This document shows, in pieces, positions 57,479 to 64,000 of a stretch of DNA of 64,000 bases. The DNA is from Tubulanus polymorphus (taxonomy: Eukaryota > Nemertea > Palaeonemertea > Tubulaniformes > Tubulanidae), in NCBI RefSeq assembly GCF_964204645.1, contig NC_134030.1, forward strand, positions 4,131,855 to 4,195,854. The letters run 5' to 3'. The notes beneath the pieces are model-generated. The model saw only the letters and a list, made by a program, of their open reading frames with translations. It did not search any database and was not told the origin of the DNA. Position numbers and translations under genes: made by a program. Every line of letters starts with the position of its first letter. Position 1 is the stretch's first letter.

Positions 57479-60400
57479 ATGCCTTCCATACCGATTGGAA
57501 TACATGTGGTGCAAAAATGCCCGCCTCCTTGTTGCAACAGAACTTTAGGGTAAGTTTCGAATTCGAGATTTTGGGACGGATCAAGGAGAGTTCAAAAGAT
57601 GTGACGTGTTAGAATTATTCATTTCACCGCACCCATGTTACGGGGTAAATCAGGAAAACTATCGGAAAGAATATTTCCCGGTTTGGATATATTTAGGAAT
57701 GTGATATATTTCTTCTCCGTCCGCTCTGGATCGGTAAATTCTTCTTCAAAAATAAAATCACGTAGTATAGTTCTGGAGAGTCATTTGCTCGCTCAAAAGG
57801 GCAACTTTCTTCGACAGCAATATTTTATTACAAACCACCTTCACCATTAAAGTGTTGATATCTCTGTCATATCGTTAATAGTTTGTTCATTTTAGGTCCA
57901 ATTTCCATTCGGAAAGATCGAATTTTGAATTAGGCCTATGGGAATAATGTTATAAAGTGTTTCTGTTGGTTTTTATTTCAGATATCGCGTGTTCATTCTG
58001 GTGCTTACATTTCTTTGTTACATGTCATACCATTTATCTCGAAGACCGATAAGTGTTGTCAAGGTAGATATCATATAAATCTCAAGAATTTTAGTCTAAA
58101 AATCTTAAGAAATACTTTGGAGGGAACTGTTTGTTTTTGTGTGTGTACTTAATGACCCGATCTAGTGAGTAAGCTCAGGTATGCGTTAGGTGTATTTAGG
58201 AGTCGCGATACTTCCTTATTCCTGGTATTCAGTTTGATAATGAAAATGTATGAATTTATGCTTGTTGTTAGACACCTACTAGGCATACAAAGGAACTAGA
58301 TCTTTTTATAGATTGGTTGTTTGAATCAGAATCGAGAAGTGGTGGTTTGGAACCCAGTGAAGCCTATTCAAAAGTCTATTTTTTTGTGTAAATTCGTGTT
58401 AAGACCAATATTGTATGTGTTCTGAAGATTATGCGAAATATTCCAAAAAGTCAATCCCAGACAAAAATTGATAGAATTTAGTATCAAACCATTGGTCTTA
58501 AACATAAGTGTTAGGTGAATCTGTACATCGTCTGGTATCCAGATTACAGCGAGACCTAGTTAGTTACTTAATCGTTGGGGGTAAGCTTTTTATAATCGGA
58601 TGGGCTTATACCAACGTGAAAATATCCGATTGTGAAACTAAACCACAGACGGGACTGAGCGAGATCATGCTATCCAGTCAGGACATGTCAGTGAACTTCC
58701 CGATGCACTGATCTAACAATAAAATCTGAGGCGCAAAAACGTCAAATTTGATCTCAGCGGTTGATTACAGCGAGACAGGTGTCTATATCCTACGTAAGCT
58801 TTATGATTTGATTTATCTGTTTTTCAGAGTGTTTTACACAGAAACTGTTCGAAATTGATACCACCACCGCATGTAGCAAACAATAAAACATGGTGCGAGT
58901 GGCCGCCATTTGGTAAGCGACTGAATCCGTCTCAAATGATTCAAGTTTCTCGAAAGCCGTAGAAAATACTCCGTTGTGTTATTGTTATTTCAGATGGTGA
59001 AAACTACCATCAGTTGTACGGTGGCCTCGACTATGCGTACTTGTTCTCCTATGCAATTAGTATGTTTTTCTGGTAAGATTTTTCATTTTAAGTGATTGAT
59101 AATTCTTTATAGGTCTAGACCGTAATTTCTATTTCGATTCTGCTAATAGCCTACCGTACAATTAACTACATTTATGTCCCGTGATTGATACCTATACGGT
59201 ATTTCCATAAGCTATGTTAATTAATTCATTTGTGAACATGTCACATGCACTCAGTGTAATATATATATATATATATATCAGTCAATATGTGCACCTAATT
59301 TACGTGTTGCAATGGTTGAATTAAGTTAATTATTCCTAGCTCTTCCTCAGTTCATTGAAATACGTACACTGTTGTCCTGTACATGATTTTGATTACAGAA
59401 TTCCTAATGTCAATTGGCTCTTATGTATTCATGTGACACTACTTTTATTACCGGGTATAGGCAATACTTTAGTTGTCCTAGATTCCTCTCAGCATTAATC
59501 GATAATCTTCCTATTCTGTTTTATCTCGTCCTAATTACCACTCTGCGCTGACTCGGTATTGTGACAATAATCATTTCCAATGTTTAATAAGTCGTAAACC
59601 AACTCCGATATGATGTCCGATAGATAAAAACATGTGTCTGTCTTTTTATCGACTACGGAAGGTAGTCAAATTAGACCCTTGGATTCACGACCCCGGTCGA
59701 AGAAAAACATTAGAAATTCCCGGGTTTTTTTAAATGAATGCAAGACAATTTGATGTTAAAATATGAGATTAGAACATGAGATTTTTTCTGATTTTTTTTC
59801 AGTGGACAAATTGCTGAACGAATGAATCTTCGTCATTTTCTTGGTTTTGGTATGCTGCTCAGTGGGGTATTTACAGCTGCATTTGGAATGGGTTATTTCT
59901 TCCATTTCCACTCGTATGGATTTTATGTCGGTGTTCAGGTTGGTGTGAAAGGAAAATCATTCATTTTTACAGGTTCAATTATTCAGCAAAGTTTAAAAGG
60001 TGCTGCAGTCAAATGGTTTAAGCCATCATCGCCTTTGTCAGTTCCGGGTTCATGGGTTCGAATCATTGTAGCGGCAACATTTTCTTGGTCGGAGGTTCTT
60101 CTCTGGCCTGCCTCCCCTTAATTGAGAAGAAGAACCCTTGACTGGTTGACAATGGCCCAAGGAGGGTGGGTTGAAAGATGAAAAAGTGAAATATTTCTTA
60201 CCGCTAGTCAAATAGGTAGAATAAATGTATTTTGTCCCGAATTGTTTGGGATAAACAACAAATCAATGAACCAATTTCAACCGGTATGTGTGTTGTACCT
60301 GTATTTTGGATACTGGTATTCCTTACAGATTGAGTTTCACTCTGAGCCATCTTTAACAAGTAAAACATCCATGCACTGATTGTATTTTATATTTGCTAAT

Positions 60401-60693
60401 CAAAAAGCTTATCAATGCACTGTCAGGATATTTTATCGGTAAAAAAATTACTTGTTCAAACCAAGAAGTTTTATCTTATATTGACCAAAAATAAGTCCGA
60501 TTCGTCAACCTTGACTGGTGTGTTATCTAATCGTGTAACTTGTATAGTAGCTTTTAGAATGGCAATTATCAGGGTCACAATACAAAAAAAATAAATTCCA
60601 CTTCCGCATGTCTGTCATTCATATTTTTTGAAATATTTCTAAGCCCGAAATGAGATCCGAATCAATTTTGTGTTCTTATGTATAGATATATAT

Positions 60694-60776
<83 letters not shown>

Positions 60777-63700
60777 TCAAAAATACGTAGTTTTGATATC
60801 CCATAAACTTTAAATCTGTTTATAATAGGCCTATTTTGATTTTGTTTTTTATAGGTACTCGGGGGTATGTTTCAGGCTACTGGTTGGCCTAGCGTTGTCA
60901 CTGGTGTAGCTAACTGGTTTGGTAAAGGAAAGTAAGTTCATGTACTATTATACCCGGTACTCTTTTTTCTACAGAACTGTATATTACCACAAAACCAGTC
61001 ATTCTAATACTTGTTTTCTCTTAAGCTTGCGTACGCTTTTTGCCTTCTCGATGTAGAATATGATAGAATAACTAATGAGTGTATGTGTAACGTTTTTTTC
61101 TATTTCTTGTGCAGACGTGGTTTCATAATGGGAGTATGGAACTCGCATACATCTGTCGGCAACATTCTCGGTTCAATAATACCGGCAATCTGGGTGAATG
61201 ATGAATGGGGCTGGTCGTTCGTCGTACCCGGAATTATAATCTTCACGCTCGGTGTCGTCGTTCTACTATTCTTCATTCCATGTGAGTATGCTGTCACTAT
61301 AAACTACGATCCTGCCTCGCTCGGCCGAGATTCCAACCTGATCGTATTGCGAGACTCGTATTGCGAGGCGATATGACCTCTGTGCGTATAGCTGCCAGAA
61401 TAGTCCTTCGAAATTATTAGTACCAATCAGATTACCTGTTCAGGGTGGGCACGCTTATCTTGAAATCAAGGAAAAGTCGGGGCATTTTGTAAAAAAAGCT
61501 AAAAATTAGGGATAATTCAGAGAAATTTTTTGTTTTAACTAAATTGCTCGTAAAATTAACAGTTACTGTCTATGTTTTACATATTTGACTGTGTTAATCG
61601 ATTGGATTCTTAGCAGATCAAGTCAGGGAAAACAACGTTCATGTCAGGGAATAGTCAGGGAAAAAAGCATCTCTGATAAAAGTGGACACCCTGCTGTTGT
61701 ATAATCACTTAGATAAATCCTAGAATAGATCGACCCGGGCTGAAATAAAAATAAAACTTGATTGATTACTTAATATTGGCTGAAAATGACATCAAGGCAA
61801 CTATGTGCGCACTGGAACTATTCAGGCATGGGTTCTACGATCTGCCGAGAGCATTTTCTGAAATATATTCCGAACATTGTTTGTCACACCCTGTGTGCTA
61901 ACTAACCTTTCTCTTACAGATCCGGAAGATGTAGGTTGCATACCACCCGACCATCATAAGGTACAAATCTTATTCCCATTCTACTGTCCACAGTTGCTTA
62001 AAAGTTGTTTGAAATAAACCAGATATCAGTATATGCCGTAGTTAAATTGCAGTTTTGATAGCTAGTATGTCAGTTTAGTTTACCACTGGTTAAAATTTCT
62101 GACAAAGTTTGAGTAACCCATATTTTTGCACCCGTATTTTTAAGTATAAACAGTCTTTATTTATTCTATACGTTAACATCTCCTCTACATCTCCTCTGAT
62201 GGGGTATAGGCTATTTGGTTTGAGCAACTTGAGACCATTTTCCATCACCTGCACAGGTTGTGGGTCGTATCTCATGTATATTCACATGTCTGATTATTTC
62301 AGCCGGTGTCTACTTACAATATCAATGACAGTACAGCAGCATACAGTCACGCTTCGACGTCTGCTGAGAATGGTGGATATACAGTTGCCGTGAACACAGA
62401 TGACTATGACTACGATCCGAATACTGTACGTGCTTAATCGCGTTATAGCCTGTCGTCATGCTTCCCATGAAATGAACTTGAACTTAAATAAATTCCCGTT
62501 TTATTGAAAGCAATTTCGGTAGATTATGTTTACCGCGGGTAGATTGTTTACCGCGAAGTTGGCTATTTTCTTCCAATTGTCGTGTATTCCGGACAAAATG
62601 TTTAGAATTTACTGCCCGAGGTTGAATTTATTGCACCATGTCAAATCTGAGGCGGGCGAAGTCTACTGTGCATCTATTTTCCTCAAACATTTTACCAGAT
62701 ACAGAAGTCAAATTGACTCATGTATTTATAAGGATGAGCTTTTGATCTCTAATATCCAAACATTATTTTAAGTCCAGTTTTAGTTAAGTGCATTCGCATT
62801 AGGTCCAGGAATATTGACTTGCTATGAATATTCGAATCTTAAATAGTTTTCTATTCTGATCTATGTGTATACTGATGTATGTATTTGTGTTGTTTTTCGT
62901 ATAGACTGAAGAAGACAGACTGATCAACAATGAGATAGCACCACCTCTGTCACCTAATCCTGATCTACATCAAGCGATTTCGTTTCGGAGAGCTTTGACA
63001 ATTCCGGTTAGTAGAATGTGTCAAATCATGTGTAATTGTGGTATTACGCAATAGCGGGGCTATGAGACTACTACAGAAGTCATGCAGCATATCAATCTTA
63101 CTATACATAGACCGATCCTTATGTAACGGGTATAAAAAGTAAAATATTGAACAGCTTGGCACTTGTGGATAAATCAATAAATGAAATTGAAAGTGCCTTT
63201 CATGTACGTACCAGATTTCCGAGGCCAAGCTGTTAGTACACTTGCAATAAAACGAAGTATTTTATTAAGCAATTGACATATATAGTTTTTAACTCTTTTT
63301 TACAGGGCGTTATTGAGTTTGCGTTGGTTTTATTCTTTGCGAAGTTAGTCAGTTATACTTTTCTGTTTTGGTTACCAGAGTACATCAATGAGAGTAGTAA
63401 ATGTACGTATTGAAGAGCGTTATAAACTAGATTTCTTCGACTGGGATTAGCATTTCTAAATATAGCGTCAAAATGAGCGTTACGAAAGTGTTATTGAATT
63501 TGAAAATCAGCAAAATTTTCTCATCTTATTTCAGCGCATTTCGATGCACAGAAAGCGGCTGATTTGTCAGCGTTGTTTGATGTAGGTGGTATAATTGGGG
63601 GAATATTAGCCGGTGTAATCTCTGATTTGACGGGAGCTCGTGCTTCCACTTGCCTAGTCATGTTAGCATTAGCTGCGCCTATGGTTAGTACTAATGATCA

Positions 63701-64000
63701 GGACCCAGTTTTACCCTTCTCAATTTATAGTATTTTATTTTAGGGTTAAAAGATTGGGAATTAACTTATTGTAACCTTAACTGGGCTCAATTTCGCCTTA
63801 AACTGGAATTTTGAATTGATATCAATTTGAAGTTTGAAGTGTTTTTCCCTGGGATTTAAATATTCAGCCGTTCCTAATGGATTTTACATCAAATAAAATG
63901 TATCTTTCTATCTTTTCAGATGTTTTTATACGAACAATTTGGTAATACAAGTATGACGAGCTTTGTGGGTAAGTGCATAGATTATTTGTATGAAGTTCAA
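57479..64000 (+). CDS. SLC37: SLC37-type sugar-phosphate/phosphate exchanger, 5' part
   Basis: Thirteen exons are visible, in frame, from ATG 57479: 57479-57549, 57982-58063, 58828-58912, 58994-59072, 59803-59938, 60855-60931, 61115-61281, 61920-61960, 62303-62425, 62905-63006, 63306-63396, 63535-63683 and 63920-63968. They cover about 417 codons, and the gene continues past the right edge. Conserved MFS features include CYMSYHLSRRPISVVK, GWPSVVTGVANWFGKGKRG with GVWNSHTSVGNILGS, and the second-half start FAKLVSYTFLFWLPEYI and LFDVGGIIGGILAGVISD. The best match is SLC37A1/A2-type transporters, endoplasmic-reticulum glucose-6-phosphate/Pi antiporters. The central loop (exons 8-10) is polar and Tyr/Asp-rich. 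Confidence 0.94.
58557..58649. repeat. Dispersed repeat, copy 2 (SLC37 intron 2)
   Basis: Closely matches 38930-39029, with a deletion of about 10 bp near the middle (the 'ctgtggtttg' part). Both copies keep the ataatcggat/atccgat pair and end in ctaaaccacag. Confidence 0.8.
60001..60074 (+). repeat. tRNA-like SINE head in SLC37 intron 5
   Basis: A tgctgcagtcaaatggttta start resembles the 5' half and A-box of a tRNA-Leu/Ser-type gene. A Pol III B-box, gggttcgaatca, lies at 60054-60065, followed by the acceptor-like tgtagcggca, which can pair with the start. The anticodon arm is poor, so this is a SINE or tRNA pseudogene. Confidence 0.45.
60704..60774. repeat. (AT)n microsatellite
   Basis: About 35 AT units in a row, preceded by related atatatat/atacat tracts from about 60683. 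It lies in SLC37 intron 5, close to the exon 6 acceptor. Confidence 0.95.
63700..63788. repeat. Foldback repeat in SLC37 intron 12
   Basis: The left end ggacccagttttaccct is an inverted match of the right end ggttaactgggctc-like sequence (aaccttaactgggctc on the plus strand). Its ends resemble those of the 'cagttccacag' family at 11512-11623 (ggacccagtt) but the interior differs. Confidence 0.6.

Noticed and set aside
59822-60121. Open frame reading through the SLC37 exon 5 donor
   Set aside because: The family alignment breaks exactly at the GT at 59939; the sequence after it is a tRNA-like repeat.

Overview
The window is a piece of an animal nuclear genome. Nearly every gene is split by GT-AG introns, the protein set is bilaterian, and the intergenic DNA is AT-rich and full of small foldback repeats. 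The protein set is marine-invertebrate in character (a secreted dermatopontin/aerolysin family, aquaglyceroporin, SLC37, SLC45, AARSD1, CRPPA, DAZAP2, NHLH-type bHLH). A mollusc or other spiralian is my best guess, but the sequence alone does not settle the phylum. I rebuilt exon structures by hand from splice sites, reading frame and protein families.

Layout. 1-2485 (minus): 5' half of a tetraspanin that runs off the left edge. 2496-8986: no coding sequence recognised. 8987-17167 (plus): three tandem genes with the same three-exon plan, each a secreted protein with dermatopontin-type repeats fused to an aerolysin-like beta-pore domain; this is the most distinctive part of the window. 17825-19489 (minus): a four-exon polytopic membrane protein of unknown family whose last codons and stop lie inside a foldback repeat. 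21743-23590 (plus): an uninterrupted 615-codon TRP-like channel. 24373-25317 (plus): an uninterrupted unknown protein. 25599-27842 (minus): an SLC45-type sugar transporter. 27971-29388: two inverted copies of a roughly 400 bp foldback element, one with a perfect 6 bp target duplication.

30185-32692 (minus) is a complete 12-exon AARSD1 gene (alanyl-tRNA editing, 413 aa), divergent from a complete 7-exon CRPPA/ISPD gene at 33216-35460 (plus, 394 aa). 36740-39243 (minus) is a DAZAP2-like adaptor. 43470-43823 (minus) is a NHLH-type neural bHLH factor, followed by a tRNA-Val(AAC) at 44635-44706 and a gene-poor stretch of about 10 kb. 54467-56542 (minus) is a complete 8-exon aquaglyceroporin, divergent from an SLC37-type sugar-phosphate exchanger (57479 to beyond the right edge).

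The genes do not form one pathway. Linked groups are the tandem pore-former cluster (probably innate defence or venom-like effectors), the AARSD1/CRPPA head-to-head pair and the aquaglyceroporin/SLC37 head-to-head pair. Several unrelated small non-autonomous repeat families sit in introns and spacers, and hammerhead-like hairpins hint at retroelement remnants.
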